This document shows, piece by piece, positions 16,637 through 25,560 of a DNA stretch of 64,000 nucleotides; position 1 is the first letter of the stretch, and each line of letters opens with the position of its first letter. The stretch is taken from assembly GCA_910575435.1 (NCBI GenBank), contig CAJTGI010000003.1, forward strand, positions 1 through 64,000, in the 5' to 3' direction. The notes beneath the pieces were generated by a model. It was not told where the DNA came from and did no database searches. It saw only the letters and a program-made list of their open reading frames with translations. The translations under genes were made by a program, and so were the position numbers. The DNA is from Clostridiaceae bacterium (GTDB taxonomy: Bacteria > Bacillota > Clostridia > Lachnospirales > Lachnospiraceae).

Positions 16637-18211
16637 ATGGGTAATGTCACGAAACAGGCAAGCACACGTTTCTCCATAGTTAAGCGGAGCAAAGGACAGT
16701 CGGCGGTTGAGAAAGCGTCCTATATCAGCAGGAGCGTTCTTGTCAGCGAGTTTGACGGGCAGACCTACCGCCCGAAATACCATGAAGATTTAGTCCACAG
16801 CGAAATCACTCTCCCACCCAATGCACCCAAAGAATATGCAGATCGAGCCACCTTATGGAACGCTGTTGAACTGTCAGAGAAAGGGCAGAAATCACAGCTT
16901 GCGAGAATGTTGAAAGCGTCACTCCCCAACGAATGGAGTTATGAACTTGCGGAGGAAGTTGTAAGGGATTATGTGCAGAGGAATTTTGTTGACAAGGGAA
17001 TGTGCGCTGATTGGGCAATCCATGACAGCGAGAACGACAAAGGACAGCGCAATCTCCATATCCATGTTTTACTCACAATGCGCCCTCTCACTGAAAACGG
17101 GGAATGGGGAGCAAAACAAAAGAAGATTTATGACCTTGACGAAAACGGCGAGAAAATACCAGTGATTGATAAAAGGACAGGTCAGCAGAAAGTTGACAAG
17201 CGGAACAGGAAACAGTGGAAATGTCACACCGCCGACAGCACCGACTGGAACAGCAAAGAGAACGCCAAAATGTGGCGCAAGGATTTAGCTGACACAATCA
17301 ATGCTACCAATGAGCAGTTGGGGATTGCGGTACATTGGGAACACCGCTCTTTTAAGGAACAGGGAATTGACAGAGAGCCGACTATCCATATCGGGGCAGT
17401 TGCCAACGCTTTAGAGCGCAAGGGAATACAGACCGAGAGGGGCAACATCAATCGGGAAATCATCAAGAACAATATGCTGTTGGAGCAGGCGAAAGAAATG
17501 CTCATGCTTGCCAAGCAGGAACTCCATAGCGCACAGTACGCCAAGATAAAGAGTACGGCGGTCAGCGTGAAGAATGAAGTCATGGAAATGATTGCAAAAG
17601 TGAGGGAGCGCAAAGGCAGATTAGACTTGCCGATTGTCAGCGGAAAGCACCTAAGAAGAATATCTGACAGAACCGCCTTGCAGTCAGCCGACAATGCGGA
17701 GAAATTCATCACGACAAGGAAGATAGACAGCTTTGAGAGCCTTGCGAAATTTACAGAGGACAGGGAGCAGAAATATCAGCAGTTGGAAAAGGTACATCTT
17801 TCAAAGGGGCAGAAACTAAGCCGATTAAAGGAACTGTCAAAAATGTATGCCCTCTATGCATCAATCCAAGCCACCTATAAGGAGAGCCAGTCACTAAAAG
17901 GGCTTGCGAAAATGCGATATGACAAGGAGCATAAGGACAGCTTGTCGAAGTACGCCGAATTAAAGGAGCGTATGCAGAGCCTTTTACAGAATGGTGAGAA
18001 GATAACGCCGAAACAGTGGAAAGCCGAGATACAGTCCTTGCAGTCCGAGTATGACAGTATCGGCATGGAGCAGTCCAAGACCGCCACAGAATTAGCGTAT
18101 GCCGAGGTAATCAGCTACAACAGAAAGAACCTTGAGAGGGAGCTTCAGAACGAGAGCCGACAGCACAATAAACAACAAAACAAAACTAAGCGGAGGGAGG
18201 AAGAAATTTAA
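16637..18211 (+). CDS. MobA/MobL-family relaxase
   Basis: A 524-residue protein started at ATG 16637 (MGNVTKQASTRFSIVKRSKG). The N-terminal about 250 residues are the MobA/L nicking domain: RSKGQSAVEKASYISR, a catalytic-type region, and the metal-binding NLHIHVLLTMRPL histidines near residue 140. The C-terminal half is a long charged helical, coiled-coil region (MLMLAKQELHSAQYAKIKST and onward). Relaxases of this family nick oriT and stay attached to the transferred strand, using a conjugative pore supplied in trans. The host ICE could supply that pore. Confidence 0.9.
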   Translation: MGNVTKQASTRFSIVKRSKGQSAVEKASYISRSVLVSEFDGQTYRPKYHEDLVHSEITLPPNAPKEYADRATLWNAVELSEKGQKSQLARMLKASLPNEWSYELAEEVVRDYVQRNFVDKGMCADWAIHDSENDKGQRNLHIHVLLTMRPLTENGEWGAKQKKIYDLDENGEKIPVIDKRTGQQKVDKRNRKQWKCHTADSTDWNSKENAKMWRKDLADTINATNEQLGIAVHWEHRSFKEQGIDREPTIHIGAVANALERKGIQTERGNINREIIKNNMLLEQAKEMLMLAKQELHSAQYAKIKSTAVSVKNEVMEMIAKVRERKGRLDLPIVSGKHLRRISDRTALQSADNAEKFITTRKIDSFESLAKFTEDREQKYQQLEKVHLSKGQKLSRLKELSKMYALYASIQATYKESQSLKGLAKMRYDKEHKDSLSKYAELKERMQSLLQNGEKITPKQWKAEIQSLQSEYDSIGMEQSKTATELAYAEVISYNRKNLERELQNESRQHNKQQNKTKRREEEI

Positions 18212-18289
18212 TGGAAATCTGATAGAAATATGAGTGTGATTGTGGTATTCTGATAGAGGTACAAATCGGAATTTTGGGAGGTGGATTTT

Positions 18290-18667
18290 ATGTGGTTTTG
18301 GTGGTTTATGTTAATATGTGATTTATTAACTCCAATTGTTATGGTTGTAGGTGGAAGAATGATGTGGAAACATTGTCCAAAACATATAAATGGTATGTTA
18401 GGATACAGAACAACTCGTTCGATGAAAAATATGGATACATGGAAATTTGCTCACGACTATTGTGGAAAACTTTGGTGGAAAATAGGATGGTTAATGATGA
18501 TACCATCTGCTTTGATACATATTCCGTTATATCATAGTGATGAAAGTACGATTGGGGTTGCAGGGGGAATTCTTGTAACAATTCAATGTATTATTTTGAT
18601 TGTATCAATTTATCCGACAGAGAAAGCTTTGCAAAAGCATTTCAATGATAACGGAACACGTAGATAA
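18290..18667 (+). CDS. SdpI/YhfL-family-like membrane protein
   Basis: A 125-residue membrane protein. GGGAGGTGG upstream supports ATG 18290. It has three to four hydrophobic stretches. The segment GYRTTRSMKNMDTWKFAHDY between the first two matches the hallmark of the SdpI/YhfL family (GxRT-S, then NxxTWxxAH). SdpI is the immunity protein against the SDP toxin in Bacillus; most homologues have no defined role. Its base composition is lower in G+C than the relaxase and recombinase genes, so it may be later cargo. Confidence 0.75.
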   Translation: MWFWWFMLICDLLTPIVMVVGGRMMWKHCPKHINGMLGYRTTRSMKNMDTWKFAHDYCGKLWWKIGWLMMIPSALIHIPLYHSDESTIGVAGGILVTIQCIILIVSIYPTEKALQKHFNDNGTRR

Positions 18668-18731
18668 CTTCCAGTTTGTCAAAACAACTATTACCACAAT
18701 CACAATAGAATAAATAATACAACACAGCGTC

Positions 18732-18765
18732 AGAGCGTATAGAAAAAATCTATGCGCTCTATTTT
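18732..18765 (+). terminator. Terminator after the SdpI-like gene
   Basis: AGAGCGTATAGA (18732-18743) pairs, with one G-U, with TCTATGCGCTCT (18749-18760), followed by ATTTT. Confidence 0.65.
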
Positions 18766-18784
18766 ATTGTAAAGGAGCAGATTT

Positions 18785-18958
18785 ATGAGCAAAGACAGCA
18801 ACACACAGCATAGAGCCACCCGACAGCACCCACCTACAAAAATTATCGTGGAAAGGCACTATGTAGGCACTGAAAAAATGGAAACGGTATTCAAGAGGAT
18901 AGCCGAGGAACAGATAACAAAAAGGGTTAAGGAGATAGCGGAAAACAGCGTAAATTAG
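18785..18958 (+). CDS. Small basic protein upstream of the serine recombinase
   Basis: A 57-residue protein (MSKDSNTQHRATRQHPPTKI) with AAAGGAG seven bases before the ATG. The C-terminal half is a charged helix (RIAEEQITKRVKEIAENSVN). It ends four bases before the recombinase promoter. Its size, ribosome site and position suggest a real short gene, perhaps an accessory or directionality factor, but this is inference. Confidence 0.6.
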   Translation: MSKDSNTQHRATRQHPPTKIIVERHYVGTEKMETVFKRIAEEQITKRVKEIAENSVN

Positions 18959-18961
18959 CAC

Positions 18962-18990
18962 TGGAAACGGAAAAGGGAATATAGTATAAT
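18962..18990 (+). promoter_or_regulatory. Promoter of the large serine recombinase
   Basis: TGGAAA (18962-18967), a 17-bp spacer, and TATAAT (18985-18990). Transcription would start near the 16-nt stretch (18996-19011) that is inversely repeated at the element's left end. Confidence 0.6.
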
Positions 18991-19028
18991 AGGAGTTGAG
19001 GAAGTCCCTTTTCATCAAGGAGGACGAC

Positions 19029-20666
19029 ATGAAAAGGGCAAAACTGAATAACGACAAAATCACTGCTTTATATTGCAGGCTTTCCAAAGATGACGGCACG
19101 AACAATGAGAGCATGAGTATCAGCACACAGAAAACCATGCTGAAAGATTATGCAAAGCGCAACGGTTTTCTGAACTGCCAGTTTTACGTTGATGACGGTT
19201 ACAGCGGTACAAACTACGACCGCCCCGCTTTCCGACAGCTTATCGAGGACATACAGGACGGGGAAGTGTCAACGCTCATCACAAAAGACCTGTCACGTTT
19301 GGGGAGGAATTACCTTGAAACGGGTACATATATCGAGGTATTTTTCCCTAACCATAACGTGCGGTACATTGCAATCAATGACGGGGTGGACTCCATAGAC
19401 AACGCACAAATGGATATTACACCGTTCCGCAACATCATCAATGAAATGTACGCAAAGGACACGTCAAGGAAAATCAAGAGCGCACTCCACGCAAGGAGAA
19501 TGCAGGGCAAGTATATGGCTACTACTGCCCCATTCGGCTATAAGAAAGATGAGAAAGACCATAACCACCTTGTCATTGATGAAGTGACCGCCCCCGTTGT
19601 GGAACTGATTTTCTCAATCGCCGAGGAGGGCGTGGGGCTTCACACTATCTGTAATCGCTTGCGCAAGGCAAAGGTCATAAAGCCGAGTTTCTACAAAAAG
19701 GAAATGTTTGAGCGGTACACTGACGAGGAAAAAATGTATGACTGGGATACCGCCTATGTCAGCAAGATTTTACGCAATCCCGTCTATGCAGGAAACCTCA
19801 CCGTAGCGGAAAGACCGACAAAGACCATGCGTTCCAAGAAAAGACAGTATATCCCGTATGCAGAACGTGAAGTCATCTATGGCACACATGAGCCGATTAT
19901 CGAACAGAACCGTTGGAACACCGTACAGAAGATTTTGGACGGCAGACCGCCCGTTATCGGGGAAAGTTCAAGCGGATATGACAACATCTTCCGAGGGGTT
20001 ATCAAGTGCGCCGATTGTGGGAGTGCCATGCTTGCCAAAGTCGAGCAGAAAAGAAAGCGGAACAATGTATTAGACAAGACTTTCTACTGCTGTACCAAAT
20101 ATCGCAAGTTTGGGAAAGAGGGTTGTTCGGCACACACCATTGAGGCGAGGACGGTTCACGAAGTTGTGCTTGCAGACATTCAGAAACACGCAGGACAGGC
20201 ATTGACGGACAGGAAAGCTATGGTAACGGAAATTGCGGAGCGTCTTAATCTCCAAATGTCAGCGGACAGGGAACAGCAGAAAAAAGAACTAAGGCAATGT
20301 AAACAGCGTGTGTCGGAGATTGAAAACCTGTATGTCAAACTGTACGAGGACTTGACAAGGGAACTGCTGACCGAAAAGCGTTTCCAAATGTTGTCGGCAA
20401 GGTATGACAGCGAGCAGGAAGAACTGACTGCCAAGATAAAGGAACTTGAAAAAAGTGCCATAGCGGACAGGGAGCAGTTATCTTCCATTGAGCAGTTTGC
20501 GGAGCAGATAAGCGGTTATGCAGGAATAACGGAACTCAATTTTAAGATAATCAATCAACTGATAGAAAAAATTCTTGTTTCTGAACCCGTAGAAGTTGAC
20601 GGGCAGAAAATTCAACGACTTACTATCCATTACAAATTCATAGGGGCATTGGAAACCCTTGAATAA
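19029..20666 (+). CDS. Large serine recombinase (TnpX-like)
   Basis: A 545-residue protein; AAGGAGGACGAC precedes ATG 19029. Domains in order: the resolvase catalytic domain (ALYCRLSKDDG with Ser19, then STQKTMLKDYAKRNG, YVDDGYSGTNYDRPAF, LSRLGRNYLETG); the recombinase domain (APFGYKKDE ... NPVYAGNLTV); a zinc ribbon (CADCGSAM ... FYCC ... GCSAHTIE); and a C-terminal coiled coil. This enzyme excises and inserts the element at GA dinucleotides. It lies just inside the right end, as in Tn4451. No lesion is visible, so the element is probably still able to excise. Confidence 0.95.
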   Translation: MKRAKLNNDKITALYCRLSKDDGTNNESMSISTQKTMLKDYAKRNGFLNCQFYVDDGYSGTNYDRPAFRQLIEDIQDGEVSTLITKDLSRLGRNYLETGTYIEVFFPNHNVRYIAINDGVDSIDNAQMDITPFRNIINEMYAKDTSRKIKSALHARRMQGKYMATTAPFGYKKDEKDHNHLVIDEVTAPVVELIFSIAEEGVGLHTICNRLRKAKVIKPSFYKKEMFERYTDEEKMYDWDTAYVSKILRNPVYAGNLTVAERPTKTMRSKKRQYIPYAEREVIYGTHEPIIEQNRWNTVQKILDGRPPVIGESSSGYDNIFRGVIKCADCGSAMLAKVEQKRKRNNVLDKTFYCCTKYRKFGKEGCSAHTIEARTVHEVVLADIQKHAGQALTDRKAMVTEIAERLNLQMSADREQQKKELRQCKQRVSEIENLYVKLYEDLTRELLTEKRFQMLSARYDSEQEELTAKIKELEKSAIADREQLSSIEQFAEQISGYAGITELNFKIINQLIEKILVSEPVEVDGQKIQRLTIHYKFIGALETLE

Positions 20667-20706
20667 TGGATATTCTCTAAGTCACCTATTCCAACTATCC
20701 AACAGA

Positions 20707-21680
20707 CGATGGGAGCGAAGGCGATTGCGGCAGGGCTGCATCTTCCCTACATGAAATACACCTGTTCGGCAGGCACGGAGATTTATGACTTTGTGGGGAT
20801 GATCTTTCCGGATTCGGATTCCGGTTCGACCGGGGATGCCACGCTTGACAAAGAGCTTGCCATGCTGAAAGGCATGGGCGGCATAAGCTATGAAAACGTG
20901 GCGAAACTGATGGAACTGCCGGATCTGGATGACATGGATTTTGACCCGGCCGGCGTGTACCAGCAGCTGACCGGAAAAGAAAATGATAATGCCAGCACGC
21001 AGGATTGTATGGCAGTGGTGCTTGACATGGTAACAAAAAAAGTGCAGGCGCTTTCCAAACGGACGGAAGGCTCCGGAAACAGCGGGCAGACGTACTCTTA
21101 TGTGGAGACTGATTTTATCAAGGCATTAAAGAACGGCTATGTGATAGAGATTCAGGAACCGACGACAATCGTGCAGCCGGGTGTTCTAGTGGGATTAAAT
21201 TCCCTGTTAGAGCAATCGGGCGGAATCACACTTCCTACAGGCGAGGTAATTGAGCGTCATCCGGATGCTGTTGTGGTTGTTACCACCAATGTCAGTTATG
21301 AAGGATGCCGGGGCATGAACCAGTCGGTCATCGACAGAATGAGTCTGGTAAAGGATGTGGAGCTGCCGGAACCGGAAGTAATGGTACAGCGTGCCATGAG
21401 TGTGACGGGGGCTACGGATGAGTTTATGGTGTCCCAGATGGTGCAGGTGGTCAATGACCTGGCAGACTACTGCCGGAAGAACAGTATCACGGACGGCTCC
21501 TATGGTATGCGCAGCCTGATTGACTGGGTGATCAGTACCGAGATTACGGGAAATTCCTATGAATCGGCGCTTTATACCATTATCAGCAAGGCAACTTCGG
21601 ATGAGATTGACAGGGAGGCACTGATTACAACGGTGCTGGAACCAATCTTTCCGCCGAAGAGAATGCGGGCCGCTGTGTGA
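20707..21680 (+). pseudogene. MoxR-like AAA+ ATPase, C-terminal part (displaced by insertion)
   Basis: Continuation of the interrupted gene at 12373-13273. Read with the last A of the GA dinucleotide, it begins T-MGAKAIAAGLHLPYMKYTC and carries Walker B/sensor-type sequence (VLVGLNSLLEQSGGITLPTG, AVVVVTTNVSYEGCRGMNQS) and the helical lid typical of MoxR AAA+ proteins. The ATG at 20709 could act as a start but lacks a ribosome site and would give a protein with no P-loop. The fragment abuts the CobT-like gene pair. Confidence 0.88.
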
Positions 21681-21820
21681 GGCGCACATCATGGGACAGC
21701 AGTATTGTGCATCCATGCAAGGAGAATACAAAACGGCAACGGCGTTAGAAGAAATACGCCACAACACAGACGCATTGCAGGACTATCCTGCAGTGCGTTT
21801 TTTCAGAAAGGAGGTACCCT

Positions 21821-22702
21821 ATGGCAAGGGTGAATCACAAAACAGTAAAGCGTTTAATGAACGAAAAGCGGAGCAAGATCACGGATAAGCAGTTTTTTAC
21901 ATCAAGGATACTGGCCGGGCATTTTGAGGACATGGCAGTGGCACAGACAAAACGGTACCATTATAACCGGAGGGTTCATGTCAGCATCTACTGGAAACCG
22001 AAAGTACCGGACGGTGCAGATACCAATAACCAGGTAATCCGCATCAATGCGGGGCATCCGATGGTTACGAAAGTAAGGGGACGGGAAAACCGCTACCAGA
22101 TTGTCTGCGGGCTGTTTTCCCATGAACTGGGGCATGTGCTGTATACGGACTTTTTGTGCATGCAGTCATATTTTAATGCTCTGATGGATGAGAGATGGTA
22201 TCCGGCTGCACCGGCTCTGGGTACGGCAAAGGATAAGCTGAATGAGAGGGCAGTCTGGGATTATGTGCGTGCGGATGAGCTGAACAAAAAGCTGTTTCTG
22301 AAGGTGGCACATGATATCTGGAATGTTCTGGAGGACGGCTATATAGAGCACCGTTTCTTGAACCAGTTTCCGGGAACATTGGGCTATGGATTGGAAACCC
22401 TGCGGGAGCGGGAGTGGAAACTGATGCCTGACGTGACACAGATGAAAGAACAGGAAGAGGACGGCGGACATATTTTCCAGAGTATCCTTCAGGTAATGCT
22501 TTCCTATGCCCTGTTTGGGGAAATCAAATATGGGGATGAGTCGCTGACGGATGAGCGCATCCAGTCGGTATTCAGCCTCATTACAGAAATTGACCAGGCA
22601 GTAATGGTAAAGTCGGCAAAATCCCGCTGTGATGTGGTAAATACCATTCTGGTAAGATTATGGGATTACATCGAGGATTATCTGATTATCTGGAAGAGAT
22701 GA
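21821..22702 (+). CDS. CobT-like metallopeptidase/vWA protein, N-terminal half (frameshifted)
   Basis: AAAGGAGGT precedes ATG 21821. The frame encodes 293 residues with a zinc-peptidase-like motif, FSHELGHVLYTDF, near residue 105, and an EDGYIEHRFLNQFPGTLG region about 75 residues later. It runs out of frame at 22676-22691, where GATTATCT is present twice in tandem. Removing one copy gives EDYLEEMKKRR and joins this half to the following one as a single 772-residue frame. The intact protein would pair with the upstream MoxR-like ATPase. As it stands the protein ends with foreign residues LIIWKR. Confidence 0.8.
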   Translation: MARVNHKTVKRLMNEKRSKITDKQFFTSRILAGHFEDMAVAQTKRYHYNRRVHVSIYWKPKVPDGADTNNQVIRINAGHPMVTKVRGRENRYQIVCGLFSHELGHVLYTDFLCMQSYFNALMDERWYPAAPALGTAKDKLNERAVWDYVRADELNKKLFLKVAHDIWNVLEDGYIEHRFLNQFPGTLGYGLETLREREWKLMPDVTQMKEQEEDGGHIFQSILQVMLSYALFGEIKYGDESLTDERIQSVFSLITEIDQAVMVKSAKSRCDVVNTILVRLWDYIEDYLIIWKR

Positions 22703-24147
22703 AAAAGCGGCGTGATGAAATGACAGCGGCCGGAGAGAGCATATCGGCAGAGGAACTGCTGGAGGCAGGGCTGGGAAGCCTGACTGGGACTTCCACCAGT
22801 GCCACGGGATGCGTGAGCAGGCCGGTGGCAGATGAGGAGGATTCCGGGGAGATTTCCAGCGGACAGACTGCCGGAAACCGGGCAAAAACCCATGCCGACG
22901 CGGAAGAATCAGAGGAAAGTTCCGGGTCTGGGGAAACCGGCGGAGCGGACGAAGGGGAATCTGAGTCTGACGAAGCAGAGGGAACCGGGGAAAATGAGAA
23001 TCCATCCGGAATAACCTCCGGTGAAGACGAATCCGGTGAGGAGACTCCGGTGCCATCTCAAAAAGCGGGAAATACGGGGAAACAGAAAACGACAGAGCAG
23101 GAGCAGGGCAGGATACCCCTCACGCAGACATCCAGTGTGTCAAATCCGGCAGGCGGCGAAGTCAGCCACAATGAGGATTATGAGAGGGAATGCGATGAAC
23201 GTGCAGCAGCCGATATTGAACGGATGCTGGATAAGATGGCGGAGCGTTCTGCCTGTGAACAGTTAGAAAACGAGCGGTTGCAGGAACTGAATGAAACCGC
23301 GCAGAATATTTCTTATGGCAACATCCATGAGGGAGTCGGCATTCTGGTCAACCGGATCAGCAGCGTGGACGAGGAACTGGTGGAGCAGTATGACCAGATT
23401 GCCGGTTCGTTGCTGGCCATATCAAAACAGATGCAGAAAAGCCTGGTGAAGCAGTTAAAAGAGAGCAGGCGTGGCGGCAGGATGACAGGGCTTCTTATGG
23501 GAAGCCGCCTGGATACCCATGCCCTGTGCCGGAATGACGGGAAAGTGTTTTATAAAAATTCCCTGCCCAATGAGATTCCGGAAATGGCAGTGGGACTGTT
23601 GTTGGATGAATCCGGTTCCATGAGTTCCTGTGACCGCTGCACCTATGCCAGAGCCACGGCGATTATCCTGTATGATTTCTGCCGGGGGCTGGATATTCCG
23701 GTGATGATTTACGGGCACAGTACAGGGTATGATTCCAGTAACCGTGACACCGTGGATTTGTATTCCTATGCGGAGTTTGAAAGCATTGACCAGGAGGACC
23801 AGTACCGGATGATGGATATCAGCGCCAGGGGCGGCAACCGTGACGGGGCGGCCCTGCGGTTTGTGGCAGAGCAGCTGTCGAAGCGTCCGGAGGAGATTAA
23901 AATCTTAATGATTGTGTCCGACGGGCAGCCGGCAGATACCGGTTACGGCGGAACTGCGGCAGAAGAGGATCTTCGGGGAATCAGACAGGAATACCAGCGG
24001 AAAAACATTATTTTCGTGGCGGCAGCCATTGGCGATGACAAGCAGAACATTGAAAGAATCTATGGCGATTCCTTTATGGACATCACAGATTTGAACCAGC
24101 TGCCGGCAAAACTGACCGGGGTGGTACGAAGGCATATCCGGGTATGA
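22660..24147 (+). CDS. CobT-like vWA protein, C-terminal half (frameshifted)
   Basis: The open frame starts at an in-frame ATG without a ribosome site. True coding in this frame resumes after the GATTATCT duplication (about 22692, EEMKKRRDEM). It contains a long acidic Glu/Ser/Gly-rich linker (about residues 60-160) and a C-terminal vWA domain with a clear MIDAS motif, LLDESGSMSS, and later MIVSDGQPADTG. This acidic linker plus vWA layout is that of CobT-type partners of MoxR AAA+ ATPases. It ends HIRV at 24147. Confidence 0.8.
   Translation: MGLHRGLSDYLEEMKKRRDEMTAAGESISAEELLEAGLGSLTGTSTSATGCVSRPVADEEDSGEISSGQTAGNRAKTHADAEESEESSGSGETGGADEGESESDEAEGTGENENPSGITSGEDESGEETPVPSQKAGNTGKQKTTEQEQGRIPLTQTSSVSNPAGGEVSHNEDYERECDERAAADIERMLDKMAERSACEQLENERLQELNETAQNISYGNIHEGVGILVNRISSVDEELVEQYDQIAGSLLAISKQMQKSLVKQLKESRRGGRMTGLLMGSRLDTHALCRNDGKVFYKNSLPNEIPEMAVGLLLDESGSMSSCDRCTYARATAIILYDFCRGLDIPVMIYGHSTGYDSSNRDTVDLYSYAEFESIDQEDQYRMMDISARGGNRDGAALRFVAEQLSKRPEEIKILMIVSDGQPADTGYGGTAAEEDLRGIRQEYQRKNIIFVAAAIGDDKQNIERIYGDSFMDITDLNQLPAKLTGVVRRHIRV
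22676..22691 (+). repeat. 8-bp tandem duplication that splits the vWA gene
   Basis: GATTATCT occurs twice in a row (22676-22683 and 22684-22691). Deleting one copy restores the reading frame across both halves. Such slippage-prone duplications revert by replication slippage. Confidence 0.9.
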
Positions 24148-24412
24148 CAGAAGGCAGGAGATAAAAGACACAAAGTAATTGATTCACGATAACAAATAAG
24201 ACAGGGACAGCAGTATGTTCGGAAAATAGATTGAAAAATGATTCTAAGACAGCTAAAAACGCTGCCTAACAATCATTACTATTTCAATCTGGAAAAACGC
24301 AAAGTCTGCGTTTTTCCATATGATTTAGGGCAACAAAGAACAGGCTGCTGTTTCTGCCGCCCATATTTTCTGGATATACGGTCTGTCCTTTTTCAAAAAG
24401 GAGGACGAGCGT
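24148..24412 (+). ncRNA. Structured leader with nested hairpin and terminator-like stem
   Basis: Within this gap, GATTGAAA+AATGATT (24229-24243) pairs with AATCATT+TTTCAATC (24271-24289) around an inner CAGC/GCTG stem. It is followed immediately by a perfect 12-bp stem TGGAAAAACGCA/TGCGTTTTTCCA (24290-24318). The gene at 24413 starts about 95 bp later. The arrangement resembles an attenuator or cis-regulatory RNA; no known riboswitch class was recognised. Confidence 0.5.
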
Positions 24413-25546
24413 ATGCATTATGCGACATTAGTAACTGTGGAAATCGAGCCATGTGAGGAGGATATGGCCAAGGCAACAGAAGCCCCAAATTTAATTCGGG
24501 CAATCGAAGCACAAAAGAAGGAAAATCCGGAACACCATATCATGTTAGACATATACCAGTCTGAGGCAAGGATGCGGAGCACTGCTTTTTCCAATCGGAT
24601 GGCGGAGGAAGTGGATGCCGTTATGGAGCCTTTTTACAGTGACACGGATAATCCGGATTATCTGGAATTTGAAAATAAGACAGAGGAATACCGGAAAGCG
24701 TATGAGACGGAAACGGTAAACCTGGTCCGTTTTCCTAATGGGACAGTTCTTACAGGCGATCATTGCGATGTCTATTGTAAATATGAGATTGTGGATGGCA
24801 GGCTGTATGAGAGGAACTGGGGACCGCTGCATCACAGGAAACGAACAAAGAAGTGCAAGAGGATGCAGGTCATGGAACATGTTCTGTATTATAAAGTATA
24901 CAAGACTTTCGAGGAATTTGTGGAGGAAAGGTATGGGACTTCTTATTATGAGGAGCAGAAAGCCTTTGGGTATTATTGCAATCCGGATGCTTTTTATGAC
25001 TGGTATTCCATTGGCGGACGCTGGCCGGACATGTTTCTGGTCAAAGATGGCTGTAAGGAATATGGCATTGCAGACCGGAGCTGGACGTGTGCGGACAAGG
25101 AGACGAAGGCTCCGGAAGGATACCACTGGACCTGTGCAGCCAGAAAGAAAGACATTGCCTGGCAGGCCATGTATGAATGGGAGCTGGAGAAAGCAAAACA
25201 GAGTTTTGCTAAAATGTCAGGATGGTTTGCAGCCGGAGAGGTGCCGGACAATACCTGTCTCTGCATTGAAGAAAACGGCATCCGCAGATTTGGTGAGCTG
25301 TTATTCCGAAAAGGAGAGACAGAGAATGAATATCTGGAACGGTATGCAAATCTCAAAAGAAAGAAATACCCGCTTAACATCTATGCGTTTCTGACGGAAG
25401 GCATCTGGACTACGGTAGAGCGTTTTATCCCGGATGGCAGAAACAGCAGGTTCGAGGATAATGAGGACTGGGAAGATGAACTGGAGCAGTTTATTGACGG
25501 GCTGGATGATGAGACAGTTTTAGTCAGCGTAGACTGCCATATGTAA
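24413..25546 (+). CDS. ICE protein of unknown function (YDWYSIGGRW motif)
   Basis: A 377-residue soluble protein with AAAAAGGAGGACG before ATG 24413. It contains the motif YDWYSIGGRWPDMF near residue 200, a Trp-rich signature I associate with family-less phage and ICE proteins. It has several Cys residues (YCNPD, SWTCADKE, HWTCAARKK, NTCLCIEENG) and an acidic C-terminus. No TM segment. It follows a structured leader. Function unknown. Confidence 0.6.
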   Translation: MHYATLVTVEIEPCEEDMAKATEAPNLIRAIEAQKKENPEHHIMLDIYQSEARMRSTAFSNRMAEEVDAVMEPFYSDTDNPDYLEFENKTEEYRKAYETETVNLVRFPNGTVLTGDHCDVYCKYEIVDGRLYERNWGPLHHRKRTKKCKRMQVMEHVLYYKVYKTFEEFVEERYGTSYYEEQKAFGYYCNPDAFYDWYSIGGRWPDMFLVKDGCKEYGIADRSWTCADKETKAPEGYHWTCAARKKDIAWQAMYEWELEKAKQSFAKMSGWFAAGEVPDNTCLCIEENGIRRFGELLFRKGETENEYLERYANLKRKKYPLNIYAFLTEGIWTTVERFIPDGRNSRFEDNEDWEDELEQFIDGLDDETVLVSVDCHM

Positions 25547-25560
25547 AGGAGGGAACGGTT

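Larger units (their letters stand above)
13274..20706 (+). mobile_element. Tn4451-like mobilizable element with large serine recombinase
   Basis: The ends are TGTTGGATAGT (13274-13284) and its reverse complement ACTATCCAACA (20694-20704). A GA dinucleotide lies at both junctions (13272-13273 and 20705-20706), the hallmark of TnpX-type recombinases. Precise excision leaving one GA restores the Walker A codons GGAAAGACGATG of the host gene. The cargo is two Tn-associated small proteins, an HTH-GyrI regulator, a C39-like protein, a DUF3847-like protein, an oriT-like palindrome region, a MobA/L relaxase, an SdpI-like protein and the recombinase. It is non-conjugative but mobilizable in principle. 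Confidence 0.9.

Noticed and set aside
16309-16644. Plus-strand open frame crossing the gap before the relaxase
   Set aside because: Its codons come from palindromes typical of oriT, and the product is Pro/Arg/Cys-rich without a domain.
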